The notes under the pieces: model-generated | What the model saw: the letters and a program-made list of their open reading frames with translations, nothing else | Told to the model about the DNA's origin: nothing | Database searches by the model: none | Translations under genes and position numbers: made by a program | Shown: in pieces, positions 51,906 to 60,875 of the stretch | Position numbering within the stretch: the stretch's first letter is position 1 | Layout: the number at the start of each line of letters is the position of its first letter | Origin: JAJDNS01 sp963578825 | GTDB lineage: Bacteria; Acidobacteriota; Vicinamibacteria; Fen-336 | Length of the DNA: 64,000 bases | Reading direction: 5' to 3' | NCBI GenBank assembly: GCA_963578825.1 | Contig: CAUZDW010000003.1 | Span: forward strand, 62,001 to 126,000

Positions 51906-54900
51906 AGGGCGCCATAGCCTGGTTCGCCCGGAACACCGTCGCCGCCAACCTCCTGATGTTGGTGATCATGGCGGGGGGGCTGCTCTCCGCCTTCACCGTC
52001 AGGCGCGAGATCTTCCCGGAGTTCGATCTCGACATCATCACGGTCACCGTGCCGTACCTGGGTGCCGCCCCGGAGGAGGTCGAGGAGGGCGTGTGCGTCC
52101 GCGTCGAGGAGTCCATCCTGGGCATCGACGGCGTCAAGCGTGTCACCTCCACTGCCGCCGAGGGCCGGGGCACGGTGGTGGTCGAGCTGGACCTGGGCGC
52201 GAACGCCCGCAAGGTCCTCGACGACATCAAGTCCCGCGTCGACGCCATCGACACCTTCCCGGAGCAGACCGAGAAACCGATCATCCAGGAGCTGACCAAC
52301 CGCCGGCAGGTGATCAACCTCGCGGTCTGGGGCGACGCCGACGAGACGACACTCAAGCGGCTGGCCGAGCGCGTGCGGGACGAGATCGCGTCGACTCCCG
52401 GGATCAGCCAGGTGGAGCTGACCAACGCGCCGCCCTACGAGATCTCCATCGAGGTTCCGGAGAACACGCTCCGTCGCCACGGTCTGACCTTCGACTTCGT
52501 GGCGCGGGCGGTGCGCCGCTCGTCCCTCGACATGCCCGGCGGATCGGTCAAGACCGATGGCGGAGAGATCCTCCTGCGTACCAAGGGGCAGGCCTACCGT
52601 GGCCGGGAGTTCGAGGACCTGGTGCTCCTCACCCGCCCGGACGGCACGCACCTGCGGCTGGGCGATGTGGCGACCGTCGTGGACGGCTTCGCGGACACCG
52701 ACCAGTTCTCGCGGTTCGACGGCAAGCCCGCCATCCTGATCCAGGTCTTCCGCGCCGGGGACCAGGGGGCGCTGGAGGTCGGGGACAAGGTCAAGGCCTA
52801 CGCGGAGCAGGCCCAGGCCTGGCTCCCCGAGGGCGTCCATCTCAGCACCTGGCGGGACCAGACGAAGGTGCTCCGCGACCGTCTCGACCTTCTCACCCGC
52901 AACGGGCTGAACGGGTTCCTGCTCGTGGTGGGAGTCCTGGCTCTCTTCCTGCGATTCCGTCTCGCTGCCTGGGTGAGCCTGGGGATACCGATCTCGTTCC
53001 TCGGGGCGCTCTGGCTGATGCCCACTCTGGACGTCTCGATAAACCTCTTCTCGCTCTTCGCCTTCATCGTGGTCCTGGGCATCGTGGTGGACGACGCGAT
53101 CATCGTGGGCGAGAACATCTACACGCACCACCAGCGCCACGGGGACCCGGTGAAGGCCGCCATCGAGGGGACGCGGGAGGTGAGCGTGCCCGTGGTGTTC
53201 GCGGTCCTGACCACGGTGGCGGCGTTCATGCCCATGCTGGCGGTGCCGGGCGGGATCGGCAAGATCATGCGGGTGATGCCGATGATCGTGATCCCGGCGC
53301 TGATCTTCTCGCTGGTGGAGTCGCTCTGGATCTTGCCCTCCCACCTATCGCACCTGCGCAGCCGGGACACCAGCGAGGTGGCCAACGGAGGCTCGAGGCG
53401 ATGGGGCTGGTACCGGGTCCAGAGCCGCGTTGTGGCCGGCCTCCACTACGTAATCGAGTACCACTACAAGCCTTCGCTGGAGCTGGCGCTTCGGTGGCGG
53501 TACGTCACGCTGGCCGTCGGCCTGGCCACGCTGATCTTCACCCTTGGCCTCGTGGGGGCCGGCTTCGTCCGCTTCATCTTCTTCCCCCAGGTCGAGGCCG
53601 AGTTCGTGATCGCCGCGCTGACCATGCCCCAGGGCACGCCGGTGGAGGTGACCTCGGAGGCGGTCACCCACCTGGAGCGCGCCGCCGAAGAGGTGCGTGA
53701 GGAGATGCAGTCGGCCGACGAGCCGAACCTCTTCAAGCACGCCATCTCCACCATCGGCGACCAGCCCCAGAGCGCCCAGCTCGGCGGGCCGACCGGCGAC
53801 AGCGACGTGAGCCTGTCGGGCTCGCACCTCGGGGAGGTGTTCATCGAGCTGGCCCCGTCCGAGGACCGCACCGTCGGTAGCGAGGACCTCGCCAACCGCT
53901 GGAGGCAGCTCGCGGGGTCCATCCCAGACGCCGTCCAGCTGAGGGTCAGCTCTTCGCTCTTCAGCCCCGGCGAGGACGTGGACGTCCAGCTCACCGGGGG
54001 GGACGTGGCGGAGCTGCGGGCGGCAGCCCTCGAGCTGAAGCGGCGTCTGGCCGAGTACCCCGGGGTCTACGACATCGGCGACTCGTTCCGCGAAGGCAAG
54101 CGCGAGGTGAAGCTCCAGATCAAGCCCGCGGCAGAGCTGCTCGGGCTCACCCTCGGGGACCTCGGAGGTCAAGTTCGGCAGGCCTTCTACGGCGAGGAGG
54201 CCCAGCGCATCCAGCGAGGGAGAGACGACATCCGCGTCATGGTTCGCTACCCGAAGGAGGAGCGACGCTCCCTGGCCGACATGGAGAACATGCGCATCCG
54301 GACTCCGGACGGCAGCGAGGTCCCCTTCAGCCAGGTGGCGGACGTGGAGCCGGGTCGCGGGTACGCCTCGATCACGCGGGTGGACCGGCGCCGGTCGGTG
54401 AACGTGACCGCGAGCGTCGACCACTCTCTCGCCACCCCCGGGGACATCGTGGCCGACCTCGACGCCCGCGTGATGCCCGAGATTCGGGCCGAGCACCCGG
54501 GCGTGCTGTACACCTTCGAGGGGTCGCAGGCGGAGCAGCGTGACACGCTCGGGGGGCTGCAGCGGGGGTTCACCCTGGCTCTCCTCGTGATCTACGCGCT
54601 CCTGGCCGTCCCGCTCCGTTCCTACATCCAGCCCGTGGTCATCATGTCCGCCATCCCTTTCGGCCTGGTGGGGGCGGTGTGGGGCCACATCATCATGGGC
54701 CTCGACCTGACCATCCTGTCGATGTTCGGGGCGGTGGCCCTCTCCGGGGTCGTGGTGAACGACTCCCTGGTGATGGTCGACTTCATCAACCGTCACCGGC
54801 TGAGCCACCCGCTGGCGGAGGCGGTCCGTGAGGCCGGCGTCGCGCGCTTCCGGCCCATCCTCCTGACCTCCCTGACGACGTTCTTCGGGCTGCTGCCGCT

Positions 54901-55105
54901 TCTCCTCGAACGGAGCTTGCAGGCGAAGTTCCTGATCCCGATGGCGGTGTCGCTCGGTTTCGGCGTGGTCTTCGCCACGGGGATCTCGCTGATCCTGGTG
55001 CCCTCGGGCTACGTGATCGCGGAGGATCTCAAGGCCGGGCTCCAGCGCCTCTGGGGCGGGTCCGCCGAGCCGGCCGAGGAGGCGACCCGGGGTCTCGTCG
55101 GCTGA
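51902..55105 (+). CDS. RND family inner-membrane efflux pump
   Basis: A 1067-residue proton-driven transporter of the AcrB/MexB superfamily. First span ARNTVAANLLMLVIMAGG, porter-domain start VTVPYLGAAPEEVEEGV, second set of spans from ~340, proton-relay aspartates in IVVDDAIIVGEN near residue 395, then the repeated half with spans from ~850 (RSYIQPVVIMSAIPFGLVGAVWGH, GVVVNDSLVMVDFINRH). Domain order and length are complete. GTG 51902 overlaps the adaptor stop. Substrate class (drugs, lipids or metals) cannot be assigned; the motif set is closer to the HAE-1 group than to CusA-type pumps. Confidence 0.93.
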   Translation: MKGAIAWFARNTVAANLLMLVIMAGGLLSAFTVRREIFPEFDLDIITVTVPYLGAAPEEVEEGVCVRVEESILGIDGVKRVTSTAAEGRGTVVVELDLGANARKVLDDIKSRVDAIDTFPEQTEKPIIQELTNRRQVINLAVWGDADETTLKRLAERVRDEIASTPGISQVELTNAPPYEISIEVPENTLRRHGLTFDFVARAVRRSSLDMPGGSVKTDGGEILLRTKGQAYRGREFEDLVLLTRPDGTHLRLGDVATVVDGFADTDQFSRFDGKPAILIQVFRAGDQGALEVGDKVKAYAEQAQAWLPEGVHLSTWRDQTKVLRDRLDLLTRNGLNGFLLVVGVLALFLRFRLAAWVSLGIPISFLGALWLMPTLDVSINLFSLFAFIVVLGIVVDDAIIVGENIYTHHQRHGDPVKAAIEGTREVSVPVVFAVLTTVAAFMPMLAVPGGIGKIMRVMPMIVIPALIFSLVESLWILPSHLSHLRSRDTSEVANGGSRRWGWYRVQSRVVAGLHYVIEYHYKPSLELALRWRYVTLAVGLATLIFTLGLVGAGFVRFIFFPQVEAEFVIAALTMPQGTPVEVTSEAVTHLERAAEEVREEMQSADEPNLFKHAISTIGDQPQSAQLGGPTGDSDVSLSGSHLGEVFIELAPSEDRTVGSEDLANRWRQLAGSIPDAVQLRVSSSLFSPGEDVDVQLTGGDVAELRAAALELKRRLAEYPGVYDIGDSFREGKREVKLQIKPAAELLGLTLGDLGGQVRQAFYGEEAQRIQRGRDDIRVMVRYPKEERRSLADMENMRIRTPDGSEVPFSQVADVEPGRGYASITRVDRRRSVNVTASVDHSLATPGDIVADLDARVMPEIRAEHPGVLYTFEGSQAEQRDTLGGLQRGFTLALLVIYALLAVPLRSYIQPVVIMSAIPFGLVGAVWGHIIMGLDLTILSMFGAVALSGVVVNDSLVMVDFINRHRLSHPLAEAVREAGVARFRPILLTSLTTFFGLLPLLLERSLQAKFLIPMAVSLGFGVVFATGISLILVPSGYVIAEDLKAGLQRLWGGSAEPAEEATRGLVG

Positions 55106-55298
55106 CGGAGGCCGGCCCGAAGACCCGACCGGTCCCCGTGCCAACGCCAGAGGGTGTTAGTCCGTCTCTGCGGCCGCGCTGCCGTCCAGGTCGCTTCACA
55201 CTTCTTCATCTGCGCGACAAACGAGGGAAAGGCCGCTCGCCCATCTTCTTTAGTGAAAGGCGCCTCTGGGGCGCCGACGATTGATGAGGAGAAGGACG

Positions 55299-55844
55299 AT
55301 GAGCGAAACCAAGCAGACGACACCTCCCCGCCGGCCGTTCTGGCGCCGTCGGGACGTGTGGATCGTGACGCTGGCGCTGGCCGTGCTCGGCGCCGCCGTC
55401 GTTGCCGTCCCGGCGGCGATGGCCTTCCGGGGTCTCGGAGGCCACGGCCACGGATTCAGGCATGGACTGGCCCACGACCCGGAGAGGGCGAAGGAGCACG
55501 CCACCTTCGCAGTCGAGTGGGCCTTCAGGGCCGTCGCCGCAACCGAGGAGCAGAAAGCGGAAGGACGGGTCGTGGTCGAGCGGGTCGTCGACCAGCTGAT
55601 CCCCCTGGGCGAACGCCATCGAGCGCACCGTGAGGCCCTGGTGCGTGAGATGGCCAAACCCCAGATCGATCGCATGGCGCTGGAGCTCCTCCGGGAAGAC
55701 GGCCTGGCGTTGGCGGACGAGGCCTCACGCATCGGGCTCGACGGTGTGGCGGACCTGGCCGAGGCGCTGAGTCCCGAGCAGCGCGTCGAGCTCCTCGACC
55801 TGGCGCATCGCTTCCACCGAGGCGAGCCCCCGCATGGGGACTGA
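55299..55844 (+). CDS. Spy/CpxP-like membrane-anchored periplasmic protein
   Basis: A 181-residue protein with a basic N-terminus, one membrane segment (~25-45), a Gly/His-rich stretch (GLGGHGHGFRHG) that could bind metal, and a helical LTxxQ-like domain (HATFAVEWAF, ending LSPEQRVELLDLAHRFHRG). This resembles CpxP/Spy-type stress chaperones or metal sensors. ATG 55299 follows GAGAAGGA. It precedes a response regulator and kinase pair, a common arrangement where the Spy-like protein modulates the kinase. The role is inferred. Confidence 0.65.
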   Translation: MSETKQTTPPRRPFWRRRDVWIVTLALAVLGAAVVAVPAAMAFRGLGGHGHGFRHGLAHDPERAKEHATFAVEWAFRAVAATEEQKAEGRVVVERVVDQLIPLGERHRAHREALVREMAKPQIDRMALELLREDGLALADEASRIGLDGVADLAEALSPEQRVELLDLAHRFHRGEPPHGD

Positions 55845-55856
55845 GCTTCCACCCGG

Positions 55857-55884
55857 GGGCGGGCGGGGGCAACCCCGCCCGCCC
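55857..55884 (+). terminator. GC-rich hairpin with GCAA tetraloop
   Basis: A perfect 12-bp G/C stem (55857-55868 with 55873-55884) closed by GCAA, a GNRA loop. No T run follows, so it is either a terminator of the T-less kind or an mRNA 3' stabiliser after the Spy-like gene. Confidence 0.55.
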
Positions 55885-55969
55885 TGCTCGTGCGACAGAT
55901 GCTTCGTCGCACGCCCAATGACGAGGCTCCTCTGCATGACGGTATCGGGCGAGTAGGATTGACCGGACC

Positions 55970-56664
55970 ATGGCCGAGCGCCTGTTGATGATCGAGGACG
56001 ATGCCGCGCTCGCCCAGCTCGTTCGCGAGTACCTGGGCCCGTTGGGCTTCTCTGTCTCGTCGGTGGGGACCGCCGCCGAAGGCCTTCGTCGCGTGGAAGC
56101 CGACACCTTCGATGCCGTGCTCCTGGACGTGATGCTCCCGGACCTGGACGGCTTCGAGGTGTGCCGCCGGATCCGCGCCGGCTCGGACGTTCCGATCCTC
56201 ATGCTCACGGCCCGGGGCGACGACGAGGATCGAATCGCCGGGCTCGAGATCGGAGCGGACGACTACCTCCCGAAGCCCTTCAACCCCCGGGAGCTGCAGG
56301 CGCGCCTTCGTGCGATCCTGCGCCGTCGTCGCCCGGATCCGGGCCGCTCGCCCCCGCTGCGATTCGGTCGCCTCGAGATCGACAGCGACGCGCGGGTGGC
56401 ACGCGTCGACGGCAAGGAGCGAGCCATGACCGGCTACCAGTTCGACCTGCTGCTGGCTCTAGCGGAGTCCGCCGGTCGGGTGCTCAGCCGTGAGGCGCTC
56501 ATGACCCGCGTCCGGGGCGATGCGATCGAGGCCTTCGACCGGTCGATCGATGTGCACGTCTCGCGCCTTCGCGCGGTGCTCGAGGACGACCCGAAGCACC
56601 CCCGTCGGATCCTGACGGTCGCGGAGCGGGCTACGTGTTCGCCAGGGTGCAGGACGAGGACTGA
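55970..56664 (+). CDS. OmpR/CpxR-family response regulator, frameshifted near the end
   Basis: A regulator of about 230 residues if repaired. Receiver with Asp53 (VLLDVMLPDLDG), conserved Thr and Lys (MLTARG, LPKPFNP), and a winged-helix output domain (ALAESAGRVLSREALM, FDRSIDVHVSRLR). After PRRILTV the reading frame shifts: one missing C at 56619-56622 turns the expected RGAGYVFA ending into an unrelated long tail. With the base restored the gene stops at 56662-56664, sharing one base with the kinase ATG, which supports the repair. It probably controls envelope-stress genes with the kinase downstream. Confidence 0.82.
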
Positions 56665-57917
56665 TGCGGCGGCTCGCGTTTCAGATCTATATGACGGTTG
56701 TCGGCGTTCTGTTGCTGTTTGCCGTGCTGGTGTTGCTCACGTGGATCGTGCACCCCCAGGCCCCCTGGGAACGAGACTTCGCCCACGAGCTGGGGGCGGC
56801 GGCGGCCGAGATTCTCCCCGGCCCGGACCGTCCGACGGAAGAGCTGCAGGCGACGTTGGACCGGCTGGCGACTCGCCTGCAGATCGACGTCGCTGTCTTC
56901 GACTCCGGGGGCGAGCAACTGGCCGCGACGGGGGAGTCCCTGCCGGACACGCCGCTCCGCCGCCGCAACTGGCTGCGTCACCAGGCCCGGGCCACGACCG
57001 TGACGCTGCCGTTGCCCGACGGACGCACCTTCGTGGCCCGGCGCTGGCACCCCCGCGGGGGAGGCGCCACGGCGTTCCTCCTGTTCCTCGGTCTCCTGGC
57101 GTTGGCGGTGGCGATCGGGGCCTGGCCTCTGGTGCTCCGGCTCACGCGCCGGCTCGAGCGCCTGCGGCAGCGGGTGGAGGATCTGGGCGGTGGTGATCTG
57201 AAGGCCCGGGCCCCGGTGGAGGGTCGCGACGAGGTGGCCCAGCTCGCCAGCAGCTTCAACCGGGCCGCCGATCGCATCGAGCGCCTCGTCGAGTCCCAGC
57301 GGCGTGTGCTCGTTCACGCCTCTCACGAGCTGCGCTCGCCCCTGGCGAGGCTTCGCCTGTCGCTCGAGATGATGCCCGGCTCGGAGGCGCAGAAGGAGCG
57401 GGCCACGCGAGACGTGGCCGAGCTCGACGGCATCATCGACGAGGTGCTCGAGGCCAGCCGGCTGGAGGCCCGCGGCCCCGCCGCGCGCAGGGAGCCGGTG
57501 GACCTGCTGGCCCTCCTGGCCGAAGAGGGCGCCCGACACGATGTCGACGTCGAGGGAGAGGCCGTGGTGATCTCCGGCGACCCGCGCCTCCTGAGGCGCC
57601 TCGTGCGCAACCTCCTCGACAACGCCCGGCGGCACGGCGGCGAGGGCCCGATCGAGGCCCGCGTGGAGCGCAGCGAGCACTCCGGGGTGCGCCTCCTGGT
57701 CCTGGACCGCGGGCCGGGCGTGGCCGAGGGCGAGCGGGAGCGGATTTTCGAGCCCTTCCACCGTCCTGCCGGCTCCGCCGAAACCGGGCAAGGCTTCGGC
57801 CTCGGGCTCGCCCTCGTCCGGCAGATTGCCCGTGCCCACGGGGGAGAGGCCCAGTGTCGGCCTCGGGAGGGCGGCGGCACGGTCTTCGAGGTGCTCCTGG
57901 CCAGGGAGGACGGCTAG
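56664..57917 (+). CDS. Sensor histidine kinase, CpxA/EnvZ-like
   Basis: A 417-residue kinase with two spans (~8-28 and ~132-150) around a periplasmic domain, then HAMP (RLTRRLERLRQRVEDLGGGDLKAR), HisKA with His221 in VHASHELRSPLARLR, and an ATP-binding domain with NLLDNARRHGG, DRGPGV and GFGLGLALV. The start overlaps the stop of the repaired regulator gene. With the Spy-like protein upstream the trio looks like a Cpx-type envelope stress system placed next to an RND pump. Confidence 0.9.
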   Translation: MRRLAFQIYMTVVGVLLLFAVLVLLTWIVHPQAPWERDFAHELGAAAAEILPGPDRPTEELQATLDRLATRLQIDVAVFDSGGEQLAATGESLPDTPLRRRNWLRHQARATTVTLPLPDGRTFVARRWHPRGGGATAFLLFLGLLALAVAIGAWPLVLRLTRRLERLRQRVEDLGGGDLKARAPVEGRDEVAQLASSFNRAADRIERLVESQRRVLVHASHELRSPLARLRLSLEMMPGSEAQKERATRDVAELDGIIDEVLEASRLEARGPAARREPVDLLALLAEEGARHDVDVEGEAVVISGDPRLLRRLVRNLLDNARRHGGEGPIEARVERSEHSGVRLLVLDRGPGVAEGERERIFEPFHRPAGSAETGQGFGLGLALVRQIARAHGGEAQCRPREGGGTVFEVLLAREDG

Positions 57918-57934
57918 AATAGAGACGGACGTTC

Positions 57935-58636
57935 ATGGTGTGGATCTCCTGGCTGGTGATGGTGACCGCGTTCTCCTGCCGTCCGGCCCCGGAGGCCGGC
58001 GGCGACGCCCGAGCACGGGATCGCGAGAAGATGGTGACCGAGCAGATTGCCACCCGCGGGGTGCGTGACGAGCGAACGCTGGCCGCCATGAGGACGGTGC
58101 CTCGTCATCTCTTCGTGCCAGAGAAGGTGGCTCGCCAGGCCTACGCCGACCACCCTCTGCCCATCGGTCACGGGCAGACCATCTCTCAACCCTACATCGT
58201 CGCCTTCATGACCGAGGCTCTGGGCCTGGAAGGCGACGAGACGGTCCTCGAGATCGGCACCGGCTCGGGCTACCAGGCGGCCGTGCTGGCCGAGATCGTC
58301 GCCCGGGTGTACTCGATCGAGATCGTCGCCCCGCTGGCCCAGGAGGCCGCCATACGCCTTCGGGAGCTCGGCTACGAGAACGTCGAGGTTCGCTCCGGGG
58401 ACGGGTACGCAGGCTGGCCGGAGGCCGCTCCCTTCGACGCGATCATCGTGACCGCCGCCGCGCCCCGTATCCCGGAGCCGCTCAAGCAGCAGCTCCGCGA
58501 CGGTGGGCGCCTCATCCTCCCGGTGGGCGACGACTGGCAGGAGCTCGTGGTGGTCACGCGCCGCGGGGCCCGCTTCGAGGAGAAGCGCGTGCTGCCCGTG
58601 CGGTTTGTCCCCATGACCGGCGAGGTCCGCCAGTAG
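57935..58636 (+). CDS. pcm: Protein-L-isoaspartate O-methyltransferase with lipoprotein signal
   Basis: A 233-residue PCMT that repairs isoaspartyl damage. The catalytic body begins REKMVTEQIATRGV, with DHPLPIGHGQTISQPYIVAFM and the SAM motif VLEIGTGSGYQAAVL. Unlike cytosolic Pcm, the first ~20 residues are hydrophobic and end in a lipobox-like AFSC, so the enzyme may be exported and lipidated. A -10-like TAGAAT lies at 57915-57920. SAM supply outside the cytoplasm would be a problem, so the leader may instead be a membrane anchor facing inward. Confidence 0.85.
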   Translation: MVWISWLVMVTAFSCRPAPEAGGDARARDREKMVTEQIATRGVRDERTLAAMRTVPRHLFVPEKVARQAYADHPLPIGHGQTISQPYIVAFMTEALGLEGDETVLEIGTGSGYQAAVLAEIVARVYSIEIVAPLAQEAAIRLRELGYENVEVRSGDGYAGWPEAAPFDAIIVTAAAPRIPEPLKQQLRDGGRLILPVGDDWQELVVVTRRGARFEEKRVLPVRFVPMTGEVRQ

Positions 58637-58667
58637 CAGGAACATCCGGCGCTGCTGCGCCCGGGAG

Positions 58668-60875
58668 GTGACCGTGGAGGCGGCGGTCGTTCTCTTGCTG
58701 GCTGGAGTGGCGTTCCTGGCGGTGGTGTCCCCAGTGCTCACGATCTCCGCGCTGGTTCGCCTGACGCGACTCGAGAAACGCGTCTCGGAGCTGGCGTCGC
58801 GGGTCGAGAGCGCCCGAGGGGGGGGGCGTCGCTCCGGAGCGCCCCGCTGAGCCGGAGGAGCCGGTGCCGCCTGCGCCGGCGGCGCCTGCCCCGACGGTCA
58901 CTCCATCCCCACCGCCCCCGGTCCGCCCAGTGGCTCGCGCCGCACCGCGGCCCGGACCCTCCGCCGAACCCACGGCAGACTTTGCCACGAACCTCGGCCC
59001 CCGGATCCTCGTGGGCGCCGGAGGGCTGGCGGTCGTCGTGTTCCTCGCCCTCTTCGTCCGCTACGCGTGGGAGAACGAATGGGTGGGCCCCATGGGCCGC
59101 GTGCTCTCCGGAGCCGTCTTCAGCCTCGGGCTCGTGGCCGCCGGGCTCCGCCTGCTGGACGGGAAGTATCGTCCCCTGGGCCAGGGGCTGGCGGCGGCGG
59201 GCTTCGCCGGTCTCTACGTCTCGGCCTTCGCCGCCCACTCGTTCTACGGCCTCGTGCCCCGCGGACTTTCGGGAGCTGTGATGGTCGTGGTGACCGTGTG
59301 CGCCGTGGCCGTGGCCGACCTCCGCGGCACCCGACTCCTTGCCGCAGTGGCGTGGGTCGGCGGCTACCTCACCCCGGCGCTCCTGTCCACCGGAACGGAT
59401 CGGGGAGCCAGCCTCATGTTCTATCTGGTGCTGCTGGGAGCCGGGGCGGTCTGGCTCGATAGGAGAAAGCCCTGGCCCGAGACCCTTCCCCTAGCCCTCT
59501 TCGGCACGCTGATCCTGTACCTCGGCTGGCGCGAGGCCCACTACGCCGATCCTCGCTTCGAGGTGGCGGCCGTGGGCCTGCTGTCGCTCTCGGCACTCTT
59601 CACCCTCGGCACGGCGGGCAGGGAGCGGACCACGGCGTTCGACACGCTTCTCCTGGCCGTGACACTCATGGTCGGCGCCCTGGTGTCGGTGGGCCTGGCG
59701 AGCGGCACCGATCGTCCCATGGCTCTCCTCTGGTTGCTCGTCGCTCAGCTGGGTCTTGCCGTGCTCGTGCGACCGCGATGGCGCTGGGCCGAGCCGTCGA
59801 CGCTGTTCCTGGGGGCCCTCGCGGTCCTGGTCTGGTTCGAACAGGAGTTCGAGGCCCCTCGCTCGGCCGAGGCCCTGGCGCTGGCTCTCGGCCTCGCCGG
59901 GACCGCCGTCGTCGTGCTGGCGGTGAGAGGACTCCTCCTTCGACGCCCCCTCACAGCCCCGGACGGTGTGACCCAGATTCTCGCGGCCGGGCTCTCCTGG
60001 GTCGCCCTCGACCGCGTGCTGGACGTCACGCAGCCTGCCCTCCTGGGACCGGCAGCGGTGGCGCTGGCGGCACTTCATTTGGTGCTCGGCCTCGTGGCCC
60101 GGTGGCAGGACTCCGCGCAGCAGCTCTGGACCCGGGTGACGCTGGCCCTGGCCGCCGTCTTTCTCACCCTGCGATTCCAGTGCAGCTCGGCCTGTTCGGG
60201 ATCACGCTGGTCTGGGCCGGAGAAGCGCTCGTTCTCCTGTGGCTGGGGGAGCGCAACAACTCCCGCCTCGCCCGGGCCGGGGGCTACGGCGTGATGCTCC
60301 TCGCCGTGGGCCGCCTCCTTGTCCGGCACCTCCCGCTTCATTCCAGTCCCTTCACGCCTGTTTTCAATCCAGCGTTCGCCACCTGGCTCCTCGTCATCGC
60401 GGCGATGGTGCTGGCGCGACGGCTTGCCTCGCCCGCCCGCCGACGGGGGAGCAAGCTCGACGTCTGGGCCGGCGGCCTCCTGGCACCCCTGGGGCTCGTC
60501 CTCCTGTTTGGGCTCGTCACCGCCGAGACCGGCGAGTTCTTCGAGCAACGAGCATGGGCGGCGAAGGAGGCCGCTCAGCCCGGGCAGGCAGCTCTCGCCG
60601 CGCGGCAGGGGGGCCTGGCCGTCTCCGTGCTCTGGACGGTGTTCGCCACAGGGCTCTTGGCTGCGGGCCTCGGGGTGCGCAGCCGTGGGCTCTTCTACGC
60701 GGCATACGGACTGTTCGCCGTCACGGCGATGAAGGTCGTCAGGATCGATCTGGAGACCATGCCGACGCTCTACCGCATGCTGTCCTTCCTGGCCCTCGGG
60801 GTGCTGCTCCTGGTCGGGGCGTGGCTCAACATCCGATTCCGTGAGCGCCTCGCCCCGCCGGGGGGTAGATCGTGA
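58668..60875 (+). CDS. DUF2339 multi-pass membrane protein, two frameshifts
   Basis: A large membrane protein (about 735 residues if repaired) of the DUF2339 family, function unknown. GTG 58668 opens one span and a coiled coil (LTRLEKRVSELASRVES), then a run of nine G at 58818-58826 changes frame; the body resumes as PAEPEEPVPP and FATNLGPRILVGAGGLAVVVF, followed by many spans. A second break lies at 60171, where one missing G separates LALAAVFLTL from the continuation IPVQLGLFGITLVWAGEAL, which runs to 60875. The last codons overlap the DUF3999 start (GTGA). The two families are known neighbours. Confidence 0.72.

Noticed and set aside
48430..55209. 14-nt identical string TCACACTTCTTCAT upstream of both the tetR operon and the Spy-like gene
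   Set aside because: Several chance 14-mer matches are expected within 64 kb on two strands, and the flanks diverge quickly, so a shared operator is not supported.
55974..57196. Response regulator with a ~180-residue C-terminal extension
   Set aside because: The extension is the shifted frame of the kinase gene; a one-base correction restores a standard regulator.
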